From: Candidatus Babelota bacterium
GTDB lineage: Bacteria; Babelota; Babeliae; Babelales; Vermiphilaceae
Reading direction: 5' to 3'
Length of the DNA: 56,572 nt
Assembly: GCA_003963225.1 (NCBI GenBank)
Contig: RXKB01000001.1
Coordinates: 169,957-226,528 of the forward strand
The notes beneath the pieces are model-generated. The model did no database searches, had not been told where the DNA came from, and was given only the letters and a program-made list of their open reading frames with translations. Positions 1 through 7,700 of the stretch are shown here, in pieces (the stretch's first letter is position 1; each line of letters begins with the position of its first letter). A program made the translations under genes and the position numbers.

Positions 1-508
1 CAGCAGGTAAGCCAAAGTCTTCACGCTTCGGTTTTTCCGTCACCGGGTTCAATAGCCATTTACGGTGCCGGTTGATCTTGTTCAGCTGGGCAACAGCATA
101 TCCGGTGAAGGTGAACTTTGCCTTGCTGGAAATGAACTGATCGCGGATCGCCATCAGATCTTCAGCGATGGGTAACCGCTGCAAGTGGTCGCCGGGATCA
201 GTGAACAGGGTTTCGATGATGTTTGGATTTACATCAGCGGCCAACTTGAAGAATTTCTTCAAGGTGTAGACGTTGCTTTCCACCTTTGGGTTCAGTGGAT
301 TAACGCGCGGTTTGACCAACTCCGAGGTATTTATCTCGGGTGCATTCTCGGCTTGTTCGAAGCCTTGGAACAAATGATCCCTGACTTCCGGCGGTGGAAT
401 ACACACGCCTTTGACGTCGAGATCTGAAAGAGAGTGATTGAGACCGTAGGCTTGCGAGCCGTGGACGGTCAGGAAAAAGGCGTTAGCCGGTAGCCAAGGA
501 AATTGCAT
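1..508 (-). CDS. Nucleotidyltransferase-superfamily protein, C-terminus cut by window edge
   Basis: I translated this gene directly; it runs off the left edge, leaving about 169 N-terminal residues. Near residue 18 it has the polymerase-beta-type nucleotidyltransferase core GSQAYGLN followed by SDLDVKGV, whose two aspartates would bind metal. Further on come NPNIIETLF and the block GYAVAQLNKINRHRKWL, then PKREDFGLP. This pattern matches the predicted nucleotidyltransferases common in large phages and bacteria (YcgL/RlaP-type, from family knowledge). The substrate is unknown; transfer of a nucleotide to RNA or protein is possible. The ATG overlaps the stop of the upstream zinc-finger gene as TGATG, so the two are translationally coupled. 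It is the last gene seen of the left replication/repair operon. Confidence 0.85.
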   Translation of the reverse strand, partial: MQFPWLPANAFFLTVHGSQAYGLNHSLSDLDVKGVCIPPPEVRDHLFQGFEQAENAPEINTSELVKPRVNPLNPKVESNVYTLKKFFKLAADVNPNIIETLFTDPGDHLQRLPIAEDLMAIRDQFISSKAKFTFTGYAVAQLNKINRHRKWLLNPVTEKPKREDFGLPA

Positions 509-978
509 CAGTTGATTTCGATAAGTCGCATAGGTTCTTCGACGCCATTTGCCGCAACTACAGTGCGTTGCATTGACCGTCTTACTAGGAGGCTTTGCAG
601 ATTGATCGTACCACGGCACGTAGGAAACCCACTACAGCCTAGAAACGCCTGACCATTTGTGCGGTTCCTCCTCATTACCATGGGCTTGGCGCATAGAGGG
701 CATTTCTCGTTGGTGGCCAATATCTGCGTTTGATGCCCACAAGTAGGGCAATTGACGCCAACGGATTGTTTCTGCTCCCGTATTTCCATCGGGCGCATCA
801 AGGCTTGCACACGAGCTGCAGGCACTGTGAGGTACAAGTTGATCGCCTCTTTCAGTCCGTTGACTGCTTCGCGCATATGCGCTGGCGCTTCTAGCCCACG
901 GAGAACCTTGAACAGCCATTCCGCTGCTTCAGGATTCTGATCGTAGGGAGTCGGTCCCGTAAATAGATCTCCATTCAT
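508..978 (-). CDS. Topoisomerase-type zinc-finger protein
   Basis: This 156-residue protein has no catalytic domain that I recognise. Its C-terminal half holds two zinc ribbons: CPTCGHQTQILATNEKCPLC, then a block ending GCSGFPTCRGT that is the hallmark of the C4 zinc fingers at the C-terminus of bacterial topoisomerase I. Here the finger stands alone behind a helical N-terminal part, so it probably binds single-stranded DNA or tethers a partner. The start overlaps the end of the primase gene by 50 nt and has no clear ribosome site; a later in-frame ATG near 876 is possible. It sits between primase and nucleotidyltransferase, suggesting a replication role (inference). Confidence 0.75.
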   Translation of the reverse strand: MNGDLFTGPTPYDQNPEAAEWLFKVLRGLEAPAHMREAVNGLKEAINLYLTVPAARVQALMRPMEIREQKQSVGVNCPTCGHQTQILATNEKCPLCAKPMVMRRNRTNGQAFLGCSGFPTCRGTINLQSLLVRRSMQRTVVAANGVEEPMRLIEIN

Positions 979-1885
979 TAAACAATACGAAAGATAATTG
1001 ATCAGAAGTCATTTCGTCCGGTGATGGAAAGCCATAGGGCCCGAGGTTCACGTTTATCGCCCTACGCCCATAGGCGCGGAGGGAATTCATGATCCTCTCG
1101 CCGATCGCTTGGGCTACATCCTGGCTATCAAGACAGACGATAATATTGGGCCATTCCGACAACAGTTGCACCTGCGTCTCTGTGACGTCCTTGCCGAAGC
1201 AAGCGACGGCATTAGGGAGCTTCAGGGCTTTCTTGACGCCTTCCACCAGGACAACAGTCTGGTATTTCTTTGCGTTGTCGTAATTGAACAGTACCGACCC
1301 CTTGTTGAACAAATGGTAGTACTTTACCACATCGGGGCGGTCTCCATAAATGGTCCCCGGAATAGACCTCATCTGCCAACCGACCATTTCTCCACGGAAA
1401 CGAACCGGGAAAATCAGTCGCTCAGCCGAGGAAATAAACGGCCTGGAATTGAAAGTTACTCCAGCGTCACACGGACAAAAGACAATGCCGTAGTCGTTGA
1501 AGTATTTGTCCAACTCGAACAGATAGTCCTTATGAAGGAACTTGACGGCGAGGTGCTCCGGAGGCAGCTGGTTTACCGGAATAAACCTGGAGCCTGGGAG
1601 CGTCCTCGCCATCGGGTGTACCTTCTTGGGTTCGTCGATAGTGATGTTCGCCGGGTTTGATACTTGGATGAACGACTCCCCGACGAGTTCATCCCTCTGC
1701 ATCGGCATTTCACATATGAAACACTTGTTGTAGAGGGTATCCGGACGAACGTATCGCTTGAACTTCTTGCGATCCTTGGGGAGGCAAGTCGGACAAGCGA
1801 TACGTACCCATCCGTTCGAGGAAGGCTTCACCTCTCCGAATTTTTCACGGAGTTTGGCTATTGCTCTTGCCTCGTTCTCATTCAT
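929..1885 (-). CDS. DNA primase, zinc finger plus Toprim domain
   Basis: This 318-residue protein looks like a compact DnaG-type primase. A zinc-binding site is formed by CPTC (31-34) and CFIC (55-58). The Toprim domain follows, with the metal-binding glutamate in VVLVEGVKKAL (E215) and the acidic motif CLDSQD (253-256). It probably makes RNA primers for phage replication; no helicase domain is fused. I chose ATG 1885 because it lies 1 nt after the preceding stop and its protein begins MNENEAR; an upstream in-frame start at 1930 would overlap that gene. The UvsW-like helicase and P-loop kinase are in the same operon. Confidence 0.85.
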   Translation of the reverse strand: MNENEARAIAKLREKFGEVKPSSNGWVRIACPTCLPKDRKKFKRYVRPDTLYNKCFICEMPMQRDELVGESFIQVSNPANITIDEPKKVHPMARTLPGSRFIPVNQLPPEHLAVKFLHKDYLFELDKYFNDYGIVFCPCDAGVTFNSRPFISSAERLIFPVRFRGEMVGWQMRSIPGTIYGDRPDVVKYYHLFNKGSVLFNYDNAKKYQTVVLVEGVKKALKLPNAVACFGKDVTETQVQLLSEWPNIIVCLDSQDVAQAIGERIMNSLRAYGRRAINVNLGPYGFPSPDEMTSDQLSFVLFNEWRSIYGTDSLRSES

Positions 1886-1886
1886 G

Positions 1887-2192
1887 TCAGATCTTTTCCA
1901 GCTTCCGACCGTTGTTGTCGTCCGGAACAATCTTCACCCCAGGCACAAACGTCAGGGCTTCAGCCACCGCGTAGGTGCCATCCACATTGCGTTGCTGCGT
2001 AGTAACCTGAACCACGCACCCGACGCCCGGGATTTCCATTGCTTTGGAAGACTTCATCCAGCCTTCATTTTGTGAGGACGCCTTGCACAGAAGACGGTAG
2101 GTGTCGCCATTACCGACGACTTTAATGTCAGGGACGTTCTGCTTTGCGCCGCAAACGTCGGAGTTGTGGAGTGTCTTAGGAGTATCGCTCAT
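1887..2192 (-). CDS. Conserved-looking hypothetical protein, 101 aa
   Basis: I do not recognise this protein. It starts MSDTPKTLHNSDVCGAKQ and is mostly beta-strand-like, with two cysteines (positions about 14 and 36) and a third in GVGCVVQVTTQQ. No membrane segment or signal peptide is visible. It lies between the P-loop kinase and the primase, with a 1 nt gap to each neighbouring reading frame, so it belongs to the replication operon. The ATG at 2192 is preferred over an upstream in-frame codon at 2249 because it immediately follows the stop at 2194. Confidence 0.7.
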   Translation of the reverse strand: MSDTPKTLHNSDVCGAKQNVPDIKVVGNGDTYRLLCKASSQNEGWMKSSKAMEIPGVGCVVQVTTQQRNVDGTYAVAEALTFVPGVKIVPDDNNGRKLEKI

Positions 2193-2193
2193 G

Positions 2194-2256
2194 TCAGGGA
2201 TTCGGTTGATTTGCCAGCTGTTCGAGCCGTCGTACATTGACGGCATCAATTGTCAT
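2194..2256 (-). CDS. Candidate 20-aa micropeptide
   Basis: A very short frame, MTIDAVNVRRLEQLANQPNP, fills the gap between the kinase and the 101-residue gene. It ends 1 nt before the next ATG. Its core NVRRLEQLAN resembles NVTRLEELTN in the protein encoded at 12857-13234, which is the main reason to list it. No ribosome site is visible, and an alternative ATG at 2283 would give 29 residues inside the end of the kinase gene. It may be a real peptide, a remnant, or chance. Confidence 0.35.
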   Translation of the reverse strand: MTIDAVNVRRLEQLANQPNP

Positions 2257-2269
2257 GGGGGTACCACGA

Positions 2270-2884
2270 TTACGAGAGAACATCTTGCGGCAACGACGCC
2301 ACAATGTGCTTAGAAATGTCATCTGGAGGTGGTGTAGGTTTGAGGTCAGGGCGATATGCGAGAATTGACCAGACCACCGTCTGGATATTCTCAGGTACAC
2401 CCGGGACAGAAATGTAGGGTATTTGATTTTGGTTCAACACCTCACGAATCCTGGCATCCAATACGGTTGCCTCGTCCACGGTTTGTATTCGCCCGTTCGG
2501 ATTATACGCCTTGCGCCGTTCGATGAAGAAATTCAAGTTGTCAAAGTCGCTGTGCTCGGCGAGCACGAGATTGACAAAAGCTTCTCTTGTCTTAGGCCGC
2601 TTACCGGCGTCGTAGATAATAGAATTGACCAAGGGCGCGTCAGTGATTACGACATCAACCTTGCGGTTCAGTCGAAACAGACGGTTCTGCTGCTTGCCAA
2701 ATACGTAAAGCTGGTTTTCCAGGACATCAATGGACCTTTGCCAAACCATGTCCTTTGCGTATTCAGTAGCCATTTCACAGTCGACACCAATCCACTTCAA
2801 CGAGGCAAATATGCCTGCGCAGAAAGTGGACTTACCGGCGCCAGGGCCGGCAAACAAGTTTACGACTGTTGTTCTTTTAGTCAT
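2270..2884 (-). CDS. Phage P-loop NTPase / nucleotide kinase-like protein
   Basis: This 204-residue protein has an N-terminal Walker A motif, NLFAGPGAGKST (about 9-20). It is followed by the block ATEYAKDMVWQ, and by VDVVITDAPLV, a Walker-B-like strand. These blocks match a family of small ATP-binding proteins common in large phages, often annotated as ATPase or nucleoside kinase (family knowledge). Substrate is unproven; a role in nucleotide supply is the usual guess. ATG 2884 overlaps the upstream stop by 8 nt; the frame is open further upstream, but that part lies inside the neighbouring gene and looks non-coding. Confidence 0.8.
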   Translation of the reverse strand: MTKRTTVVNLFAGPGAGKSTFCAGIFASLKWIGVDCEMATEYAKDMVWQRSIDVLENQLYVFGKQQNRLFRLNRKVDVVITDAPLVNSIIYDAGKRPKTREAFVNLVLAEHSDFDNLNFFIERRKAYNPNGRIQTVDEATVLDARIREVLNQNQIPYISVPGVPENIQTVVWSILAYRPDLKPTPPPDDISKHIVASLPQDVLS

Positions 2885-3227
2885 CCTCGTCCCCTGCCTT
2901 GTCTCGAAGCGCAGAGAAGATGCTGATCTGTCCGATCTCGACACCATTCTCATCGAGTTTGTCCCACGATTTTCCCAACCATTTGGCCAGGATGCGTGCT
3001 TCATTCTCCGGAATAGCCTCAACGTCGCAAGCGTCAACAACGGCCTTGCCTGACTCGATCGTGACAAACTCGTTGGTGCCGAAATAGACCTCCTTTTCAG
3101 TGGTGATCTTTTCGGTTACGAGGTTGGCCCAGGATTCAAAGACTTCCTTGCGTACAACCCATGTAGTTTCGACATCGAACTCGTCAGCCCAATTGTCATC
3201 GTATTTTACAATTACGTATTCTGGCAT
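2877..3227 (-). CDS. Acidic hypothetical protein, 116 aa
   Basis: I do not recognise this protein. It begins MPEYVIVKYDDNWADEF, is strongly acidic, and ends in DKAGDEDD. A central stretch, IPENEARILAKWLGKSWDKL, looks helical. There are no membrane segments and no known motif. ATG 3227 overlaps the helicase stop as TGATG, so translation is coupled to the helicase; a TTG one codon earlier is less likely. The tight linkage to the helicase and the kinase suggests a replication accessory role, which is inference. Confidence 0.75.
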   Translation of the reverse strand: MPEYVIVKYDDNWADEFDVETTWVVRKEVFESWANLVTEKITTEKEVYFGTNEFVTIESGKAVVDACDVEAIPENEARILAKWLGKSWDKLDENGVEIGQISIFSALRDKAGDEDD

Positions 3228-4723
3228 CAATCTTCTCCGTGTTTAGTTGCGCATCTGTAGTTCCAGTCAATCTGCGCCGGGTCATCAACCTCGTGGATTG
3301 ACCAACCTTGTTTACGATAGATTTCCATTCGTTTTCTCGACATGGACTCCAACGAAGGCTCATGCAAATCCAAGAAGTCGATCAAGACCATGTGGGTCTT
3401 CTGTTCCACTCCCAATGCCTTCAACTGTCGCTCTGTCATGATACGGGAGCCTCGATAAGCCTCCTGCAACAGCTCGACTTCGCTAGTACCGCCAGATGCT
3501 TGAACAACGACTCGACAGTTTGGAATGTCCACACCTGCCCTGAAGGCGTCGGTTGCCATCAGAAACTGGAAGTCGTTTTGTTGATACTGCTCAATAACCC
3601 CACGTTGCTGTCTGGGGGTCATTGCGTAATCCCCCAACGCTTTATCGGCGTTGCGATGGATGAATCGTGTGCCTTGTGGTAGTTCTTTGTGAAGTGGAAT
3701 AAGGTGGTCGTCAATGTGGTCCACAAAGATCAAAGTCTGCCAATTGTTGGGGACCAATTGACATACTCGACCAATGAGTTCATTACGAGCCTTACACCTC
3801 TTGATCCCATGACGGATCTTTCCTTCCATAGAGCTGGCGCTCACCATGATGTTCGTCGGTGTCTTTACGAACCAGACGGACACAGGGACAACGGCATTTG
3901 ATTCTTCGGCTTCTTTGTATGGGATGAAAATGAGCCGCTCACCGAAGAGCCCTTTGATAAGCTTTTCGGCCTTGTTGAACATCCCTTTGTCGGTTGCAGT
4001 GTAACCAAAGACCCGGATGGGGTGCATTTGGCAGATAGTCGAGCTAATCTCCTCACCTGCAGTGCTTTGCAATTCATCGATAAGAAGAAGTTCGCATTTT
4101 TCAATGGCACAACTTCGTAATGACTTAAATGTGGTGATGGTGATATCTGGAGAAATGTCATGGTGTCCGTCGCCTACTCTCCCAATGTGTTTGTTCGGAA
4201 ATAGTACCCGGAATTTCTCATACGTTTGCTTGAACACCTCCTTGAGAGGAATTGCCACAATCGTATTCAGACGGTGAAACGCAGCATAGGTGACGGCCTG
4301 CACAATCGTCTTACCGAAGCCACCGGCAGCGTTCACAATACCCGACGAGTTCTGAGCCTTGACCAAGAACTCCGAAATAGGATCAATCTGGTAAGCACGC
4401 AATCCAGTCGATCCAATACCAGCCCAATTGATGTCACGAATTGCACCCCAATCGACTGGCGGTAAAGGACGGCGTTGATCAACCACTCGAACTACGTCAT
4501 GGTTCTCATGGCATAGTTCGAGGATTTTGTCAAAGAACCCTTGAAAGGTGATCAACGAGCCGTCAGGTTGTGCTTGATGCAGCAGCCGTTGTTCGAAGTC
4601 ATTTACCCGCCTGAAATTCACCACCTTGAAACCACGGTGGTGATATTGCAGGTAGTTCACCAGATACGGTGGACCTGGAGTAATCGACAGCGCACCATCA
4701 ACCCTAGTGATCGTGATCTCCAT
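3227..4723 (-). CDS. SF2 DNA/RNA helicase, UvsW-like
   Basis: This 498-residue protein carries a full superfamily 2 motif set: motif I NAAGGFGKT (131-139), motif II DELQ (216-219), motif III GYTATD (240-245), motif V ATDAFRAGVDI (390-400) and motif VI QEAYRGSR (420-427). An N-terminal region of about 100 residues precedes the RecA-like core, as in T4 UvsW, which remodels forks and recombination intermediates. DELQ in place of DEAD/DEAH, and EAYRGSR in place of QRxGR, are variations still compatible with activity. It sits beside the SbcCD genes and primase, supporting a role in replication, repair or recombination. Confidence 0.88.
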   Translation of the reverse strand: MEITITRVDGALSITPGPPYLVNYLQYHHRGFKVVNFRRVNDFEQRLLHQAQPDGSLITFQGFFDKILELCHENHDVVRVVDQRRPLPPVDWGAIRDINWAGIGSTGLRAYQIDPISEFLVKAQNSSGIVNAAGGFGKTIVQAVTYAAFHRLNTIVAIPLKEVFKQTYEKFRVLFPNKHIGRVGDGHHDISPDITITTFKSLRSCAIEKCELLLIDELQSTAGEEISSTICQMHPIRVFGYTATDKGMFNKAEKLIKGLFGERLIFIPYKEAEESNAVVPVSVWFVKTPTNIMVSASSMEGKIRHGIKRCKARNELIGRVCQLVPNNWQTLIFVDHIDDHLIPLHKELPQGTRFIHRNADKALGDYAMTPRQQRGVIEQYQQNDFQFLMATDAFRAGVDIPNCRVVVQASGGTSEVELLQEAYRGSRIMTERQLKALGVEQKTHMVLIDFLDLHEPSLESMSRKRMEIYRKQGWSIHEVDDPAQIDWNYRCATKHGED

Positions 4724-4726
4724 AAT

Positions 4727-4963
4727 TCATTGTGTGACAGTCTGTGTAGCCTGCGGCTGAGCCGAAGGGGTTACGACAGTTGCCGTTGTTACGGCTGGGG
4801 CTGAGGCTGTTTCCGAAACCGGGGTAGCCGGCTTGGTTTCCTCCTTAACAAAAAGGCTCTTCACATGCCCGCAAAGATCGTGAACACGATCCCGGAAGGT
4901 CTTGTGAGTGAAGTAAAGGGCACCAAACGCCCCGACGGCGATTAGACAAATTGCTCCGATCAT
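4727..4963 (-). CDS. Small membrane protein, 78 aa
   Basis: The first 20 residues, MIGAICLIAVGAFGALYF, form one membrane-spanning helix. A short basic segment follows, then a tail from about residue 42 rich in Thr, Ala, Pro and Gln that looks unstructured. This could be an inner-membrane anchor, but no spanin or holin features are clear, and it lies in a replication operon, not a lysis cassette. The ATG overlaps the SbcC stop by 4 nt (ATGA), and the helicase starts 3 nt after its stop. Confidence 0.75.
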   Translation of the reverse strand: MIGAICLIAVGAFGALYFTHKTFRDRVHDLCGHVKSLFVKEETKPATPVSETASAPAVTTATVVTPSAQPQATQTVTQ

Positions 4964-7017
4964 AGTCGAATTACGTGGTCCACAGCGTCTGTCAAAAGAG
5001 AGCTGTGGTCAATGATGATGAGTTGCTGAATGACCTTGTCAGTTTTCAGGTCGTTAATACATTGGAAATACAGCTTCTTGTTTTCCTCGTCCAGATGCGT
5101 TGTTCCTTCATCAATGATCAGCATGGGAAATGCCTGGCTGAACATCGAATGAAGCGCGAGACGAAGGCACAAGCCTACGACCATTTCCTGACCGCCAGAC
5201 AACCTTGGAACCGGATGACCATCCTTCGTGATGATAATCCTGAAGTCCTCGTTGATCCGTGCCTGATAAGGAAGGTCGAACCGCTGAAGCTGTTGTTGCA
5301 GCTCTTCTTCCACCACGGCGCCGTATGTCTGTACCAGGCGACGTGGGAATTGAGAGGTATGCAGTACATCATAAGCCATACGCAGCTTGTTGTTGTACTC
5401 CATCCTTGAGAGGTTTTTCTCGTGATTGGCTACGGAAGTGTCCCTCCTCTGGTTGAGAAGTTGAATCTCCATCTGTAGCTGTGCGACTTCTTTTTCCAAC
5501 GCCGTAATCTCTTGCGTACGAAGGCGATGACGATGCAGTACCTCTTGCATCAGTGCCAATTCTTCGGCTGGAGAAGCATTACCGGTATAGGTTACGAGGT
5601 GCCTCAGTTGCTCTTCAACAACCTGAATAGAGGCGTCTGCCTGAACACGGCTGTTCTCGTACTGCTGCATGGACGACAATATCTGCTGAATACGCTGTGA
5701 CTCCGCAAGCATGGCGGTCAAGGTTTCCTCGTTGAAGTCGATTCGAGATACCTCTGCTTGTCTATTCGCGGCATCAATGCTTGCCTGAATCGTCCGACAA
5801 CGTTCAACCAGCGCTCTCTGTCCGGCAAGGTTGGCTTCAGTTACGGCCAGCTTTCTCGTCGCGGCTTGGAACTCATCTGTCACCTTTACCAATTCCGCTC
5901 GTAGCCCAAATAAATGAGACTCGATATTCGTAATAGGCTGATGGCAGGTGGGACAAGTTGTAGCGCCGGTCAGGCAAGTCAACCCGTCTATTTCTTTTCG
6001 CAGTGCTGTTAGCCTAGCACCAAGGGTGTTTTGGTTCAGACGTGCCTGATCGTCGTCTGCCTCCGCCTGAGCAGCGGCTTGAATAGCGGCTTCTATGGTT
6101 GTGCCAGTTGCAAGCAGCTGTTCCCGGAGCCTTGTCGCTTCTGCCACCGCCAGTACGAAATTACGATGGCGCTCCTTATCACGCTTCAATTGCTCCAGCT
6201 TGCTGGAGAAATCTTCCGGCACGTCACGCAGTTGTTCGGCGGCACGTTGTAACAAGGACAACAGTTCTTCTTTCTTGGTGCGCAGGCTGCCAAGCTGCTC
6301 CTCCAACTTAGGACGTTTCTCGGCGTCCTGCATGCACCTGTTATAGAACTCTGTGTAATTCACCACAGCCATCATCTGAGCGTCGTTCAAAATAGACGCA
6401 CCTAGGATGGCTAATTTTTCCTGCTTCGGCGTCAGCTCGGTTCCAAGCCGTGCCAATTGTTGGTCAATGGCATAAAGGTCGTCTTCAGGGAGCGGTGGAG
6501 GGCAGGTCTTGATGTAATTGTCCCAAATCATCGAACGCAGGCGCTCGGTGTTAGGAACCATGAAGATACGCTGAAACGCCTTTTCACGGACAGCCGTTTC
6601 ACCAGAAAACAGCTCAGGTATCTTTTTCTGTTTTGCCATGATCACATGCTGGAAGATGTGACCGTCCACCTGTAGCAGTTTCGCCCACAACTCCTTGACC
6701 TCGCTGGCCTTGATCAGTTTATGCCCGTCGTATTCCAGCATCACCCGTGAAGTATCCAGGGATCGCTCGATTACACCTTCCTTGCCGTTCAGGGTGAACT
6801 TACCACGGACGTATGCAGTACCGCTCTGGCCGGCTGTGATGATCTGATCTTTCGGATCGTCTCCCTCGCCGGTAAACAAGAACCCAATGGCTTCGATAAT
6901 GGAACTTTTGCCGGTACCGTTCCGGCCGACAATTCCAGTGACGCCAGACTCAAACTTCAGATTCAGCTGCTCATGAATCCGGAATCGACGGAGCGTCAGC
7001 TCATTCAAAATCATCAT
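4960..7017 (-). CDS. sbcC: SbcC/Rad50/gp46-type recombination ATPase
   Basis: This 685-residue SMC-like protein has Walker A GRNGTGKSS (31-39) and coiled-coil arms from about 180 to 560. A zinc hook, TTCPTCHQP, lies near 353-361 in the middle of the coil. The ABC signature LSGGQEM and Walker B LIIDEGTTHLDEE are near the C-terminus. With the SbcD nuclease it forms the complex that processes DNA ends (T4 gp46/gp47), needed for recombination-dependent replication and host DNA degradation. It is shorter than bacterial SbcC (about 1000 residues) but typical of phage versions. Two ATGs (7017 and 7014) are adjacent, and neither has a strong ribosome site. A terminator lies just upstream. Confidence 0.93.
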   Translation of the reverse strand: MMILNELTLRRFRIHEQLNLKFESGVTGIVGRNGTGKSSIIEAIGFLFTGEGDDPKDQIITAGQSGTAYVRGKFTLNGKEGVIERSLDTSRVMLEYDGHKLIKASEVKELWAKLLQVDGHIFQHVIMAKQKKIPELFSGETAVREKAFQRIFMVPNTERLRSMIWDNYIKTCPPPLPEDDLYAIDQQLARLGTELTPKQEKLAILGASILNDAQMMAVVNYTEFYNRCMQDAEKRPKLEEQLGSLRTKKEELLSLLQRAAEQLRDVPEDFSSKLEQLKRDKERHRNFVLAVAEATRLREQLLATGTTIEAAIQAAAQAEADDDQARLNQNTLGARLTALRKEIDGLTCLTGATTCPTCHQPITNIESHLFGLRAELVKVTDEFQAATRKLAVTEANLAGQRALVERCRTIQASIDAANRQAEVSRIDFNEETLTAMLAESQRIQQILSSMQQYENSRVQADASIQVVEEQLRHLVTYTGNASPAEELALMQEVLHRHRLRTQEITALEKEVAQLQMEIQLLNQRRDTSVANHEKNLSRMEYNNKLRMAYDVLHTSQFPRRLVQTYGAVVEEELQQQLQRFDLPYQARINEDFRIIITKDGHPVPRLSGGQEMVVGLCLRLALHSMFSQAFPMLIIDEGTTHLDEENKKLYFQCINDLKTDKVIQQLIIIDHSSLLTDAVDHVIRL

Positions 7018-7045
7018 AGCTAAAAAGAGACGTTAATGTTGAGGC

Positions 7046-7076
7046 AAAACGGGAGCCGGAGTTTCCCCCGGCTCCC
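7046..7076 (-). terminator. Intrinsic terminator before sbcC
   Basis: Read on the minus strand, GGGAGCCGG pairs with CCGGCTCCC across an 8-nt loop, followed by GTTTTG. The 9-bp GC-rich stem lies after the stop of the 142-residue gene (7086) and before sbcC (7017). It would cut transcription between the two halves of the SbcCD pair unless there is read-through. Confidence 0.75.
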
Positions 7077-7085
7077 ATTAAAAGG

Positions 7086-7514
7086 TCACGCCGGCACCTG
7101 GGCCTGGCGTGCTTCAAAGCTCTCGATGGCCGAGGCTTTGGTAGAATCTGCCTTGCGCCAGTTCACCTGTGTGAAATGGTTGCCGTTACGAGTGAAAAGT
7201 CCGAGCTTCGCAGCCAGGTCAGCGGTACTGATGCCTTTCAGCTCAGTGAGAGGCAGGTCAAGCGTGCTGCCTTCGTCATTGAGGCGGCCGAGGGCCTTCG
7301 CAACACCGGTCTTCTTGATGAAGGTGTCTTTGCGACTGACCATGGAGCCAGCCACGGTCACGAAACCGGGATTGGGGTTGGCGCGAAAGGCGATGACGCC
7401 GACAGGAGCACCGAGGTATTCCGCCGGAATCGGAGTACCGTGCTTGGTTGTGAGACCAGCGGTGTTGAGACGAAGGTAGAAGTGCTGCGTTGCGGACTTG
7501 GAATCAGAATTCAT
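7086..7514 (-). CDS. Hypothetical protein, 142 aa
   Basis: I do not recognise this protein. It begins MNSDSKSATQHFYLRLN, looks soluble with mixed alpha/beta character, and has no cysteines, P-loop or membrane segment. Regions such as TELKGISTADLAAKLGLF and FTRNGNHFTQVNWRKAD suggest a folded domain. It lies between sbcD and sbcC and is followed by a strong terminator, which suggests it may be expressed at a higher level than its neighbours. A DNA-binding or SbcCD-accessory role is only a guess from position. Confidence 0.75.
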   Translation of the reverse strand: MNSDSKSATQHFYLRLNTAGLTTKHGTPIPAEYLGAPVGVIAFRANPNPGFVTVAGSMVSRKDTFIKKTGVAKALGRLNDEGSTLDLPLTELKGISTADLAAKLGLFTRNGNHFTQVNWRKADSTKASAIESFEARQAQVPA

Positions 7515-7526
7515 GACAAACTATGC

Positions 7527-7700
7527 TTACTTGTTGGTCGATCTGCGTAGGTGCGATAACGTTACCGCGGTGGGGTAGTCGATCGGTGCTATTACCCACA
7601 TGCCTATATTGATTATCCATTGCACGGCTGGCTTACAGAGGATTTCCTCGTACGTAGGCAAGAATGCAAGTTCATCAAACCAGCCTGTCAGTCTGGTCAT
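7527..7700 (-). CDS. Small protein, 57 aa, possible membrane segment
   Basis: This frame starts with ATG at 7700, overlapping the sbcD stop by 4 nt (ATGA), and encodes 57 residues beginning MTRLTGWFDELAFLPTYEE. The middle, AVQWIINIGMWVIAPI, is hydrophobic and could be a membrane or interface helix. The C-terminus, LRRSTNK, is basic. The overlap pattern matches the rest of the operon, so I regard it as real. Function is unknown. Confidence 0.7.
   Translation of the reverse strand: MTRLTGWFDELAFLPTYEEILCKPAVQWIINIGMWVIAPIDYPTAVTLSHLRRSTNK

Noticed and set aside
185..427. 80-codon plus-strand frame at the left edge
   Set aside because: It lies antisense to the nucleotidyltransferase gene, whose motifs are clear on the minus strand.
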